Source: an uncultured delta proteobacterium (GTDB lineage: Bacteria > RBG-13-61-14 > DRUE01). From it: a DNA stretch of 12,982 bases. The DNA is taken from the NCBI GenBank assembly GCA_903930515.1, contig CAIYYW010000364.1, positions 1 through 12,982 of the forward strand, in the 5' to 3' direction. The notes under the pieces are model-generated. The model saw only the letters and a program-made list of their open reading frames with translations. It was not told where the DNA came from and did no database searches. Of the stretch, positions 1 to 8,700 are shown one piece after another; within the stretch, counting starts at the first letter, position 1, and each line of letters begins with the position of its first letter. Both the position numbers and the translations under genes were made by a program.

Positions 1-2152
1 AGCACTTTACTCCGCCGCTGGAGGTAAAAGCACAGGTATGATAAACACCGGCCGAGATTGCGCTTATTCCTGAGGAAAGCCCGGAAACATTTACCGGAAC
101 ATTGCTATCGGTATATGTCCCATTCCCAAGTTCACCACCCGCATTATACCCCCAACACTTTACTCCGCCGCTTACGGTCAGGGCACAGGTATGATCAAAA
201 CCAGCCGAGATCGCGCTTACTCCTGAGGAAAGCCCGAAAACATTTACCGGGACATTGCTATTGGTATTTGTCCCATTCCCGAGTTGACCCTCCCCATTAT
301 GCCCCCAGCACTTTACTCCTCCGCCGGAGGTCAGGGCACAGGTATGATTACCCCCAGCCGAGACCTTTGCGCTCTCTCCGCCACCGCATCCTTCATCCAC
401 AGTTCCATATCCTGCGTCTCCGGGGCATTGATTATCCATATCATCGCAAAGCTCGGTTGCGCCGGGATAAACCTTCTGGCTAGTATCATTACAATCCACC
501 TCGGTTCCGCAGCCTGAGACATTGAAAAATCCGTCAGAATCCTTGTCCTTGCAATTCAAGGGCAACCCTACTATCACCGTAACGGTTCCTGAAGTGGAGT
601 CTGTTCCATCAGAAGCAGTGCATGTAATCTGGTAGCTTCCGGGATCAAGGTTATCCGCCAGCCAGGTCACCCGCCAGGGGTGCTCGTCCGTAATGGAGTC
701 GGGAATGATCAGTCCGTCCGAACAGGCCCAGGAATAGTTGATAGTGTCAAAATCCGGGTCGGTTGCGCTGCAGGAAATCTCCACCGCGTCATCGGGATCA
801 AGATAGGTCACATATGCGCTTACCGTTACCCGGGGCGGATAGTTGTCGGGAATAACCGGGCATTTCTGGTCCCCGCCTGAGCAGTCATCATCAATCAGGT
901 TTCCGCAAATCTCGGTCTTGCCCGGGTTCTGGTTGGGATTGCGGTCGTTGCAGTCGCCCTGCCTTGGGCTATAGCCATCACTGTCCAGATCCAAATCCAA
1001 AGGATTAACCGGGGCTTCAGGATAGGCCTTTCCGGTATATAGGAATGAGCTGACTTCATAAGAAGTTGGCCGTCCGTCGCACGATACCCTGACTCCCCAA
1101 TAATAGGTCTTGTTATTTTCCAGCTTGGCAAATTGTTCCGGCCGGAAGGATAAAGTTTCCGTCCGATTAAAAACCGCTTCAGAATCAATGATCGGCAAAA
1201 CCAGAGAATAGGTAGTGGCGCTGAACAGATTGGAAGAGGTCCCGATCCTGAACTCTATGCTTTTCTTAACGGGCGTCGCGCCCAAAGGGTCGGTTATGCT
1301 GTAAGTAAATCCCTGGGCGGCTATATTCGGGACCTTGGCGCTTTTGGCTGGGGAGGTCAGGGTGATTTGAAGGGGGGTTACGGATTTAGCTGCGTTAAAT
1401 TTGGCTTTGATTATCTCCACAGCCGCAACCGCAACCATCCCCGCCAGGATCACCGCCGCGATTCCGATAAAAATTAACGGTTCCTTGCTGGTTCCCTTTT
1501 TCGCAATAGGAGCGGGACTTGTATGGACTTGCAAAATTATGGTTTCGGCGAGGCTGGATTGATAAAGATCAAAAGTGGCGGTTCCGAAATCGCTGAAATC
1601 GGGCTGGGTGAGCACAGCTACATTAACAGGCTGGGCGAGATTGTTCGCGATATAATTCAAAGCGTCGTTTCCGGTAAGGGTGGTCAGGTAAGTCCCCAGG
1701 GCGGTGCCGGCCGGGAGGGTGCCGGCGTCAATGAAATAGTCATCAGGGGTGAAGCTTTTGGGGACGATCTTAATGCTCTTGGTTTTGGTCAAGCTCTTGG
1801 TCGTAAAGGCCTGGAAAGATGAGAAATAATCGGGGGTCGCCAAAGTCTCCAGGCAAAGCACTCCGTTCTTGATTGAGGCTTTGGCGCTGATCCCGGAAAG
1901 GGTCTCCGCGAAAGGATCATAGGGGTTATAGAGCTTGAAGCGGTAGGTCTTTTTACCGAACTTGAATTTGAGATTGCCTTTGCCGTCCGAAACCGTGGTC
2001 TTGAGGGCATCGGAAGCGACAATGCCGTATTTATCATCATCTGCGTTTTGTCCTGCGCTTCCGCGGCTGTGATCTCCGCATCCCAGGAATGAAGAAAAGA
2101 AGATTGCATTTGACAATATCAGGCACAATGCCTTTGCCCTTAAGGATTTCAT
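1..2152 (-). CDS. Predicted surface lipoprotein with MopE-like metal-binding motifs and RCC1 repeats (3' end outside window)
   Basis: The frame is open from ATG at 2152 to the left edge (717 codons, no stop), so the C-terminus is missing. GGAGGG at 2164-2159, six bases before the ATG, supports the start. Visible regions: basic/hydrophobic leader ending in FLGC (Cys25, a slightly atypical lipobox); an unrecognised domain, about 26-217; a hydrophobic segment, about 225-248, after a lysine-rich stretch; an FnIII-like region, about 258-378, with a YYWGVRV strand; a first MopE-type motif at 388-431 (DLDSDGY, then GDCND, PGKTEIC, DDDC); an Ig/PKD-like domain, about 438-530; a second motif at 534-589 ([20 protein letters not shown]); and RCC1 repeats from 596 ([20 protein letters not shown]). 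Known for the families: MopE motifs bind copper in Methylococcus, and RCC1 repeats fold into beta-propellers, often in surface proteins. A role in surface metal binding or adhesion is inference. No partner gene is visible. Confidence 0.85.
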   Translation of the reverse strand, partial: MKSLRAKALCLILSNAIFFSSFLGCGDHSRGSAGQNADDDKYGIVASDALKTTVSDGKGNLKFKFGKKTYRFKLYNPYDPFAETLSGISAKASIKNGVLCLETLATPDYFSSFQAFTTKSLTKTKSIKIVPKSFTPDDYFIDAGTLPAGTALGTYLTTLTGNDALNYIANNLAQPVNVAVLTQPDFSDFGTATFDLYQSSLAETIILQVHTSPAPIAKKGTSKEPLIFIGIAAVILAGMVAVAAVEIIKAKFNAAKSVTPLQITLTSPAKSAKVPNIAAQGFTYSITDPLGATPVKKSIEFRIGTSSNLFSATTYSLVLPIIDSEAVFNRTETLSFRPEQFAKLENNKTYYWGVRVSCDGRPTSYEVSSFLYTGKAYPEAPVNPLDLDLDSDGYSPRQGDCNDRNPNQNPGKTEICGNLIDDDCSGGDQKCPVIPDNYPPRVTVSAYVTYLDPDDAVEISCSATDPDFDTINYSWACSDGLIIPDSITDEHPWRVTWLADNLDPGSYQITCTASDGTDSTSGTVTVIVGLPLNCKDKDSDGFFNVSGCGTEVDCNDTSQKVYPGATELCDDMDNQCPGDAGYGTVDEGCGGGESAKVSAGGNHTCALTSGGGVKCWGHNGEGQLGNGTNTNSNVPVNVFGLSSGVSAISAGFDHTCALTVSGGVKCWGYNAGGELGNGTYTDSNVPVNVSGLSSGISAISAGVYHTCAFTSSGGVKC
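2..367 (-). repeat. Tandem 153-bp repeats encoding 51-residue RCC1 blades
   Basis: Three successive units follow each other exactly 153 bases apart: 367-215, 214-62 and 61-2, the last cut by the window edge. Each encodes one 51-residue unit of the form (A/V)SAG-x-x-HTCA followed by GGVKCWG, LGNGT, SNVPVNV and GLSSG. Similarity is high at the nucleotide level as well as in the protein. For example, a shared ACTTTACTCC block recurs at the same place in each unit on the plus strand. The array surely continues to the left, since a full RCC1 propeller normally has about seven blades. Confidence 0.9.
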
Positions 2153-2196
2153 TTTGCTCCCTCCATTGGCTCAATAATAAGGTTGATCTTAAAAGG

Positions 2197-2225
2197 ATTT
2201 ACGCACATTTCGCAATCCCTGTCAA
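2197..2225 (-). promoter_or_regulatory. Candidate sigma-70-type promoter for the lipoprotein gene
   Basis: On the minus strand a perfect TTGACA box lies at 2225-2220. A weak -10 candidate, GTAAAT, follows at 2202-2197 with a 17-base spacer. Transcription would start near 2190, giving a leader of about 38 bases that contains the GGAGGG ribosome-binding site. The -35 is convincing but the -10 is poor, so this is tentative. Confidence 0.35.
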
Positions 2226-2330
2226 ATAATTTATTCGGGCCTGGGTCGGGCAGATACGATTCAATCGCGCGAATACGCAAGATGAATTCGGGCGATGGGA
2301 TCGGGGTTTTTCGGCCGGGCAGGCGGCCAC

Positions 2331-2359
2331 TTGTCAAAGCGGCAGGAATTGATTATATC
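2331..2359 (+). promoter_or_regulatory. trmJ: Candidate promoter for trmJ
   Basis: On the plus strand TTGTCA (2331-2336) and TATATC (2354-2359) are separated by 17 bases, so a start near 2366 would be expected. That leaves almost no leader before the ATG at 2377, but about 29 bases before the alternative ATG at 2395, which has AGAGGA just upstream. The match is only moderate. The same bases read on the opposite strand contain TATAAT (2357-2352), but without a usable -35. Confidence 0.3.
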
Positions 2360-2376
2360 TGGAAGCGGCTGAGATA

Positions 2377-3117
2377 ATGGGGATAGAGGAACAGATGGAA
2401 CGGGTGAGGGTGGTATTGGTGAGCCCGAAGTTTAGCCAGAATGTTGGGATGGTTGCTCGGGCGATGAAGAATTTCGGGGTGTCGGATCTCAGGCTGGTGA
2501 ATCCTCGGGCGAAGTTGAACGATGAGGCATACGCAAGGGCGGTGGTCCGGGCGGCTGATATCCTGTCTCTTTCCAAGACGCATCGGGATTTTGAGGACGC
2601 GATTTCCGGGTGCGGTTTGGTGATCGGGACGAGCCGGAGGTATGGGGTTCGGAAGAAGAATGTGATCAGTCCGGCTGAGATGGCGGAGTTGCTGAAGGAC
2701 TCGCCAGCGAGGCAAAAGGTGGCGCTGGTGTTCGGGTCTGAGGATATCGGACTAACGGAGATGGAGCTTAAGCATTGCCAGTGGATGGTTGGGATTCATC
2801 CGGGAACCGAGTTTGAGACCCTTAGTTTGAGCCATGCGGTGGCGGTGGTTCTTTACGAGTTGAACCGGGTCTTGCGGGGTCCGGTTGAAAGGACTCGGAA
2901 GTTAGCGGATACTGTTGATCTGGAAAAGATGTACCGGCACCTGGAGGATACGCTATCTGAGATTGGTTTTATGGAGGATGGGGACCCTCGGAGGATGATG
3001 CTGAATTTCAGGAGGATGTTCCAGCGGGCCGGTCTGAGTCCGAAGGAATTGAAGATGCTCCGGGGGATGCTGCGGCAAATGCAGTGGAGGGCGAGGAGTA
3101 AGAGGAATCGGGACTAA
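2377..3117 (+). CDS. trmJ: tRNA (cytidine/uridine-2'-O-)-methyltransferase, TrmJ-type
   Basis: A SPOUT (SpoU) methyltransferase of 246 residues, the usual TrmJ length. TrmJ uses S-adenosylmethionine to 2'-O-methylate the wobble-region nucleotide 32 of tRNAs in the cytoplasm. Motif 1 lies near residues 20-34 (SQNVGMVARAMKNFG, with the conserved Asn22 and Arg28). Motif 2 is at 115-127 (VALVFGSEDIGLT, Glu122) and motif 3 at 148-161 (TLSLSHAVAVVLYE). These form the knotted SAM site. The C-terminal tail (MYRHLEDTL, GFMED, then RRMFQRAGLSPKEL and LRGMLRQ) is the dimer/tRNA-binding extension typical of TrmJ. ATG 2377 lacks a clear ribosome-binding site. ATG 2395 (residue 7) has AGAGGA four bases upstream and could be the true start. 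All 28 Arg codons are CGG or AGG, unlike neighbouring genes. The stop codon lies inside a small palindromic repeat. Confidence 0.93.
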   Translation: MGIEEQMERVRVVLVSPKFSQNVGMVARAMKNFGVSDLRLVNPRAKLNDEAYARAVVRAADILSLSKTHRDFEDAISGCGLVIGTSRRYGVRKKNVISPAEMAELLKDSPARQKVALVFGSEDIGLTEMELKHCQWMVGIHPGTEFETLSLSHAVAVVLYELNRVLRGPVERTRKLADTVDLEKMYRHLEDTLSEIGFMEDGDPRRMMLNFRRMFQRAGLSPKELKMLRGMLRQMQWRARSKRNRD

Positions 3118-3128
3118 AGTCCCCCGCA
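3104..3128 (+). repeat. Small palindromic repeat, copy 1 (overlaps trmJ stop)
   Basis: A 25-base element with GGAATCG at the left, a perfect stem GGGACT (3110-3115) / AGTCCC (3118-3123) with a two-base gap, and CCGCA at the right. The trmJ stop TAA (3115-3117) sits in the middle, so the last residues of TrmJ (RNRD) are encoded by the element. It shares its layout with two further copies at 3170 and 3231. Confidence 0.75.
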
Positions 3129-3147
3129 TCCCGCGAGATACGCGGGA
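3129..3147. repeat. Inverted repeat between palindromic copies 1 and 2
   Basis: TCCCGCG (3129-3135) and CGCGGGA (3141-3147) pair perfectly around a five-base AGATA loop. It is followed by ACTCGCTTCGCTCGC, which contains a small GCTTCGC-type foldback. There is no T-tract after the stem, so it is not a standard terminator. Together with copy 1 it may be one longer composite repeat. Confidence 0.6.
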
Positions 3148-3169
3148 CTCGCTTCGCTCGCAGAAAAAA

Positions 3170-3193
3170 GAATCGCGACTGAAGTCGCTCGCA
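3170..3193 (+). repeat. Small palindromic repeat, copy 2 (intergenic)
   Basis: GAATCGCGACT followed by GAAGTCGCTCGCA. The stem GCGACT (3175-3180) / AGTCGC (3183-3188) is perfect. Compared with copy 1, the second base pair of the stem is swapped on both arms (G-C to C-G), a compensatory change that keeps the hairpin. It lies immediately upstream of the ribosome-binding site of the GH31 gene. Confidence 0.75.
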
Positions 3194-3209
3194 CGAAAAG
3201 GAGAGAGAG

Positions 3210-5687
3210 ATGAAAAAGATATTTGGGAGAGGAATCGCGGCTAAAGGCGCTCGCATATTATTTCTGGCGATACTTTTATTAGCCGGGGCGGCGCGGGCTG
3301 ATGGGCTTGGGCGGCTGCAATCGTTTGCACCGGTTGCAGACGGGGTGTTGGTTAATTTTGAAAACGGGAAGCTGAAGCTGAGCCGGTTGGAGGACGGGAT
3401 TTTGCGGGTGCGGGCCACGGATAAGGACCGGTTTGAGGATGATCAATCGTTCGCAATTATGAAGGACGCTCCGCGGCCGGCGCCGGCCAAGGTTTGGGAG
3501 GATGAGGGGGGGCTGAACTTTGAGACCGGTTTGCTGAAGGGAAAAATCTCTCGGGAAGGCGGGGGCATCAGCATTTATGACCGTAATAATAATTTGATTT
3601 TGTCGGAGCCGGAGGGGGGCGGTATTTTTTTTGAAGAGGGGAAGCCGGGGGTGACTCGGAAGATTCCGGCTGGGGAGCATTATTACGGGTTCGGGGAAAA
3701 GACCGGCCCGTTTGACAAGCTGGGGGAGCGGCTGGTGATGTGGAATTCGGATTCGGCTTACGGGACCAAGACGGAGCCGATCTATCAATCTCATCCGATC
3801 TATCTGGCTCTCCGCAAGGGAATGAGCTACGGCATTTTTCTGGACAATAGTTACCGGAGCGTTTTTGATGTGGGGAAGACGGAAGCAGGCAGGCTCTGGT
3901 ATCAGGCGGATAGCGGGGAGCTGAATTATTATTTCATTTACGGTCCGGGGGCGAAGGAAGTGATAGAGGGCTACGGGAGGCTGACCGGGGGATTTCCTTT
4001 GCCGCCGCTCTGGGCTTTGGGGAATATGCAATGCCGTTACAGTTACAGCGACGAGGGTCAGGTCCGGGAGATCGCGGGCAAGTTCCGTCAGTCCCAAGTT
4101 CCCTGCGATGTGCTTTTCCTGGACATCCATTATATGGACCATTACAAGGTATTTAGTTTCAATTCCAAGCGCTTCCCGGACCCGAAGGGGCTGATCTCCG
4201 ATTTGGAAAAGCAAGGGTTCAAGGTGATCACGATCGTTGATCCGGGGGTCAAGGTGGAGCCGGGGTATGAGGTGTATGAGCAGGGATTGAAGAACGATTA
4301 TTTTGTAAGGAGCAAAACCGGGGGCTATTTCCAGGCCCGGGTCTGGCCCGGGGATGTTTACTTCCCGGATTTCTTAAAGCCGGAAGTCAGGGAATGGTGG
4401 GGAGGGCTGCACAAGTTTTTGCTGGACCTGGGCGTGGACGGGATCTGGAACGATATGAACGAGCCGGCCGGGTGGGTCAAGGATATCCGGATCGGGAGTT
4501 TGATGATTCCAACGGGCGGCAAGGTCCCCTGGCTGGGGATGGTTCACGGGGACCGGGAACATCCGGTGGACCACGCGAAGGCGCATAATGTTTACGCGCT
4601 TTTGGAGGCGCAGGGAACCTACGAGGGTTTGAAGCGGCTGCGTCCGGACCAGCGTCCGTTCGTGATCAGCCGGGCCGGGTATCCGGGCTTGCAGAGGTAT
4701 TCCTCGGTCTGGACCGGGGACAATTTCGCGACCTGGCCGGAACTGCGGCTGAGTTTGGCGATGCTATTGAACCTGGGGATCAGCGGGATCCCGGATGTGG
4801 GCACGGACATCGGCGGGTTCGTGCTGGCGCCGAGCGGGGAGATGTACGCGCGCTGGCTGCAACAGGGGGTGTTCTATCCCTTCTGCCGGACCCATACCGC
4901 GGTGTATCATCCTTCCCAGGACCCATTCTCTTACGGGCCGGAAGTTCAGGCGATCAGCAAGTCCACAATCGAGCTAAGGTATCGGCTTCTGCCTTATACC
5001 TACACCTATTTCAAGGAGGCGAGCGAGACCGACCTCCCGATTATGCGGGCAATGTTGCTGGAATTTCCGGATGACGAGAAAACCTATCAGCTTTCCCAGC
5101 AATTTATGTGGGGGGATTGGCTGCTGGCGGCTCCGGTGACGGTGGAGGGGACTCGGCAGAAAAAGGTATATCTCCCGGCCGGGAACTGGTATCGGTTTGA
5201 GCGGGGAGAGCGGATCGCGGGCGGGAAAGAGCTGGTGGAAATGGTGACCCTGTCTTCTTTGCCGCTGTATGTTCGGGAAGGCGGGATTGTGCCGATGGCT
5301 CCGGCGATGAATTACACCGGGGAAAAACCCTGGTCGCCTTTGAGCGTGGAATTTTACAGCTCGGACCGGAAGAGTTGCTTTGATCTTTATCAGGACTCGG
5401 GGAACGGCTTTGAGTATCAGCAGGGGAAATCCCTGACCAGCCGTTTCTGCCAGGAGCCCGCCGGGAACGGGTTATTGCTCAGCAAGTCCGAGGGCAAGGG
5501 AGAATATCGGCCGGTGGAGCGGGAGCTGTATCTAAAAATCTTCGGGGCGCGCAAGCCGAGTTCAGTGGAACTCTCCATCGGCAAGGGCTTTGAGAACCTG
5601 GCCTATTTATATGACGCGGAAAACGCGGTGATAGAGTTGAGACTGAAGGATCAGTTGAAAGGCTTTGAAATCCGGATCGGGTATTGA
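3210..5687 (+). CDS. Secreted glycoside hydrolase family 31, alpha-glucosidase-like
   Basis: An 825-residue GH31 enzyme predicted to release alpha-linked glucose from the ends of oligosaccharides outside the cytoplasm by a retaining mechanism. Residues 1-31 form a signal peptide ending AARA. A mutarotase-like N-terminal beta domain runs to about 260 (HYYGFGEKTG near 157-166). The (beta/alpha)8 barrel runs from about 263 to 610. It contains DIHYMD at 305-310, the signature GIWNDMNEP with nucleophile Asp415, TGDN with acid/base Asp504, and RTH at 560-562. C-terminal beta domains follow (WGDWLLAAPV, then GNWY and LPLYVREGG). All key residues are intact. DIxYMD favours alpha-glucosidase over alpha-xylosidase, but specificity cannot be settled here. 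AAGGAG (3198-3203) sits six bases before the ATG. It lies 92 bases after trmJ on the same strand and may be co-transcribed with it. It converges on pilY1. Confidence 0.92.
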   Translation: MKKIFGRGIAAKGARILFLAILLLAGAARADGLGRLQSFAPVADGVLVNFENGKLKLSRLEDGILRVRATDKDRFEDDQSFAIMKDAPRPAPAKVWEDEGGLNFETGLLKGKISREGGGISIYDRNNNLILSEPEGGGIFFEEGKPGVTRKIPAGEHYYGFGEKTGPFDKLGERLVMWNSDSAYGTKTEPIYQSHPIYLALRKGMSYGIFLDNSYRSVFDVGKTEAGRLWYQADSGELNYYFIYGPGAKEVIEGYGRLTGGFPLPPLWALGNMQCRYSYSDEGQVREIAGKFRQSQVPCDVLFLDIHYMDHYKVFSFNSKRFPDPKGLISDLEKQGFKVITIVDPGVKVEPGYEVYEQGLKNDYFVRSKTGGYFQARVWPGDVYFPDFLKPEVREWWGGLHKFLLDLGVDGIWNDMNEPAGWVKDIRIGSLMIPTGGKVPWLGMVHGDREHPVDHAKAHNVYALLEAQGTYEGLKRLRPDQRPFVISRAGYPGLQRYSSVWTGDNFATWPELRLSLAMLLNLGISGIPDVGTDIGGFVLAPSGEMYARWLQQGVFYPFCRTHTAVYHPSQDPFSYGPEVQAISKSTIELRYRLLPYTYTYFKEASETDLPIMRAMLLEFPDDEKTYQLSQQFMWGDWLLAAPVTVEGTRQKKVYLPAGNWYRFERGERIAGGKELVEMVTLSSLPLYVREGGIVPMAPAMNYTGEKPWSPLSVEFYSSDRKSCFDLYQDSGNGFEYQQGKSLTSRFCQEPAGNGLLLSKSEGKGEYRPVERELYLKIFGARKPSSVELSIGKGFENLAYLYDAENAVIELRLKDQLKGFEIRIGY
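3231..3255 (+). repeat. Small palindromic repeat, copy 3 (inside GH31 signal peptide codons)
   Basis: GGAATCGCGGCT, AA, then AGGCGCTCGCA, matching the layout of the two upstream copies. The stem GCGGCT/AGGCGC has one unpaired position. It begins exactly at codon 8 of the GH31 gene and is translated in frame as GIAAKGAR (residues 8-15), which forms the positively charged part of the signal peptide. Confidence 0.7.
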
Positions 5688-5689
5688 TC

Positions 5690-5724
5690 AAAAAAAAGGC
5701 GGCCTCCGCAAAAGGGAGGCCGCC
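5690..5724 (-). terminator. Rho-independent terminator of the pil operon
   Basis: A perfect 10-bp stem, GGCGGCCTCC (5698-5707) and GGAGGCCGCC (5715-5724), with a seven-base loop. Read on the minus strand it is followed by eight T residues (5697-5690), the classical intrinsic terminator layout. It starts 17 bases after the pilY1 stop. On the plus strand the stem is followed by CGGAAAAAA rather than T residues, so it should terminate GH31 transcription poorly. Confidence 0.92.
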
Positions 5725-5741
5725 CGGAAAAAAGCTTCCGC

Positions 5742-8700
5742 TTATTTGACCCACCAGTAATAGAATCCCTGCAAGGGACTGATGGCTTTTTTCTCAAATG
5801 TCCCTTCCCCGAATCCTTCGGGATTTTCCGCGCTGGGCGGATTGAAGCTGAATTCCACATCTCCTATAATCAGAGATTTGCCGGGGAACCCCTCGGTAGC
5901 CACTTTTTGAACATATGCGGATGCGATTTTATCCCAGATCGCTCCTTTTCCCGTATCAAAATCCACATTCCATTTATAAGTAAGGCCGGGAATACAGGGA
6001 TTGGTTGTCCCGTGCGGCACATAAGACCGGAAGGACACCTCTCCCGCATAGACTGAAGATGTAAGCACTACCGGAGGGGAGGCCAGTTTTTCATTCACCC
6101 CGAGTTTAATGGGCCAGCCGGACCCTGTGTCATAATGTCCGCCCCAGATGGCGGCATAAGAGCATTCACCAACATTGTCTTCATCCAAAAGAGCAAAGAC
6201 ATAGTTTCTGATGGTTTCATCCTGAATCTCAGACTCCTGCTCAATATGCCCGGTTCCGATATAAACCAACCATCCTTGCGCTCTCGGCGCCACCGTGGTA
6301 TCCGCCCGATAGAAGAAGGGACGGCGCTTGGAGGTGGTGACACAATCGGGCTTGTCCGTTGCCGAATAATCCTGAAGGTTTCCCTCGCAATCCGCTTCCG
6401 GGTCGGAGAGGTCATCATATCCGGTGTCTCCGCTGTCAAAGAACAGACAGATCCCCCAATTCGCCGGGTCCGGGTCGTGCACATTTAATTTCCAGACCCT
6501 TCCCTGTAAATCCCCGAAGTATCCCCAATCCGGGAACCCGTCAAAGTCCACATCCGTTACCAGGACATCGCTGAGGACCTGGTTGGTGTTATTGACGGTG
6601 AGGTCGCATTTTTCAGCGTAATTGTCCGCGGTGAGCAAATCTCCCGGATCAATATCGCAATACTGGTTAGTGGAAGGCACCAGGATGGTCTTGATTTGGG
6701 TTCCCGTATCCGCGTCCAAAATGTAAAGCCAGGACCCCTGGTAGGGTTTCAGGTCCGGGCTGGCGCCTCCTCCGAAAATCACCGCCACCCTGGTATCCAG
6801 GGTATCGGCATCTTCCGGCTGATACAATAGTTCATCAATATAAGGCAAGCTCCAGGTATTCCCCAGGATTGAATCCGTGCCGCCGTCATCCGGGTCGGCG
6901 AATTCCCAGCGGATGGTCACACTGTCTCCGGAAGAACCCTGGTCCGTGGATATATTCGTAACATTGAGCGAGTAATAAGCCGGGCCTCCATCCCGGAGAC
7001 CGCCGTAAAGAACGGTCTGCCAGCACCATTCTTCGCCGGCATCGCACCAGTCTTCATCCGGCGCAGACGGATACCCGGTCTTCATTACCGCAACACTGGG
7101 ATCGCCATCAACATATATTTGCTGTTCCCCCAGCCGAAGATGCCAGAGCGAGCCTAAAAGATAATTCGGCACATAGGCAAAGGCTTCCTCTACTATCGAC
7201 CGGATGCCGGCCCCGTCCGGATCCTCAAAGAAGAAGGTATGGAGCATTCCATCTAAAGCGCCCACATAAATTATTTCCGGCGTATCCGCATAGTGATCCG
7301 CATAAGCCTGATAGGTCGCATCGTTCTTAAGCGCCGATTTGGGGGGCTTTCCCGCGGAAATCGGAGTGGAATGATAAATCGCCCCCAGTTTCCAGGATCG
7401 GGCTTCTCCCCCTTTATAAGTGCTCCCGTTCTCAATTCGGATGAAGTCAATCAGGATCGCGGCATCCGTGGCATTAAGGACGGTGTCATCGTTCTGATCC
7501 AGGTATTCGTTATAATTGGGGTAGCCCGGAAAGAGCGATTCCGCGAGTTGAGAGGCACTGCCGGAAACGAAATTCACCCGGTCCCATTTCTCGGTAGAGT
7601 CATTATAAAGGGAGGTAAAAATTTCCCGGGTGCTGGAATTCCGGGAATTGAGCAATTCCGCGGCATCCCTCTGAACCGCAACCGTGGTTGATCCTTCCTT
7701 GAGGCCTTGCGCGGAAGTCAGGTCCATAAAAGCCAGATGTCCCATCCAGAGCAGTTCTGTTCCGGGCGAGACATCAAAATACGCGGCGACTCCGGCGGTG
7801 AGGTCCACATTAACCGCCGGCGCCGAGCGCGAATAAACCCCCTTCATAATCATCTTCATTATAATATCAAATTGTTGAAGCAATTCCGTCTCGGTATTGG
7901 CATAAAACGGGGTGACCGCATCGTCTATACCCAAGCCCATAGGCGTATCATCAGGCAAATCTGACGCGGCCGCCATAGCAATCAGCATATCCGGGGCATA
8001 TTTATCATAACCCGTGGGATTCGCGTTCAGCGCAAATCCGATCACATAAACTTTAGTGGGCAGCCAATCCTTGGTTTCGCCGTTTGCGGTATATGTGCCG
8101 ACGCCCGGAACAGAACTGGGATCCTTTAAGTAGCTGATATATTTGGTTTGAGCCGCGATTACCGGATCCCGTTTCGCAGTGGTGTCCGTCTGATAAGAGC
8201 AAGTAGACACACACGGTTCTCCCGTGCTCTGGCCTCCATCGGTAAGCAATATGATATTGTTGGTACGGCATTGATAGTAATAGTACGGGTCATTGAGCAG
8301 AATATGCCCGCCAAAATCCGTCATATCCCATTGGGACGGGGTCCATTGACCAAAGGGACTGGGGTTGATGCTATACCCGCTGAGCGAGGGTGTTAGGGGC
8401 GCTGTTTTTGGATGGCTTGGGCTTGTGATGTTATAATCGCAACCCTTGTTCGTATAAGTATACGAACCCTTCCCGCAACAATAAGGCTGATCGCCTGCCG
8501 CGTTGCAACTCAGAAAATAACGACCATAAAGATAAGTAAAAGCGTCCCTGAGCAAACCGGCAATCGGGGTGTTGCCACTAGGGGAAGGACAGCTATAATT
8601 GCTCGACCCATCCCATTTATGACCATCACCATTCAGATCTGAACAAGCAATGATCTCCTGAATATTGGTATTGTCGGTGCTCCCATCCGAAAGTTTATAT

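Noticed and set aside
58-483. Long plus-strand reading frame opposite the RCC1 repeats, rich in Arg, His and Leu
   Set aside because: It is the antisense of the repeat-bearing lipoprotein gene. Its apparent internal repeats come from the 153-base tandem units, and its composition is unlike a real protein.
1523-1822. Plus-strand 99-codon frame rich in Gly
   Set aside because: Antisense to the lipoprotein gene, whose own frame is continuous here and carries the domain signals.
2312-2329. GGCC-rich foldback (CGGCC...GGCC) in the divergent region considered as a terminator or attenuator
   Set aside because: The stem is short and imperfect and is not followed by a T-tract on either strand. The T run is on the wrong side for plus-strand termination.
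3104-3193. Repeats considered as a CRISPR array
   Set aside because: Only three degenerate, self-complementary copies with irregular spacing (66 and 61 bases), one of them inside a gene, and no cas genes nearby.
3279-4214. 311-codon minus-strand frame opposite the GH31 gene
   Set aside because: It lies entirely within the intact GH31 catalytic gene, has a Pro/Arg/Leu-rich composition typical of antisense frames, and has no recognisable domain.
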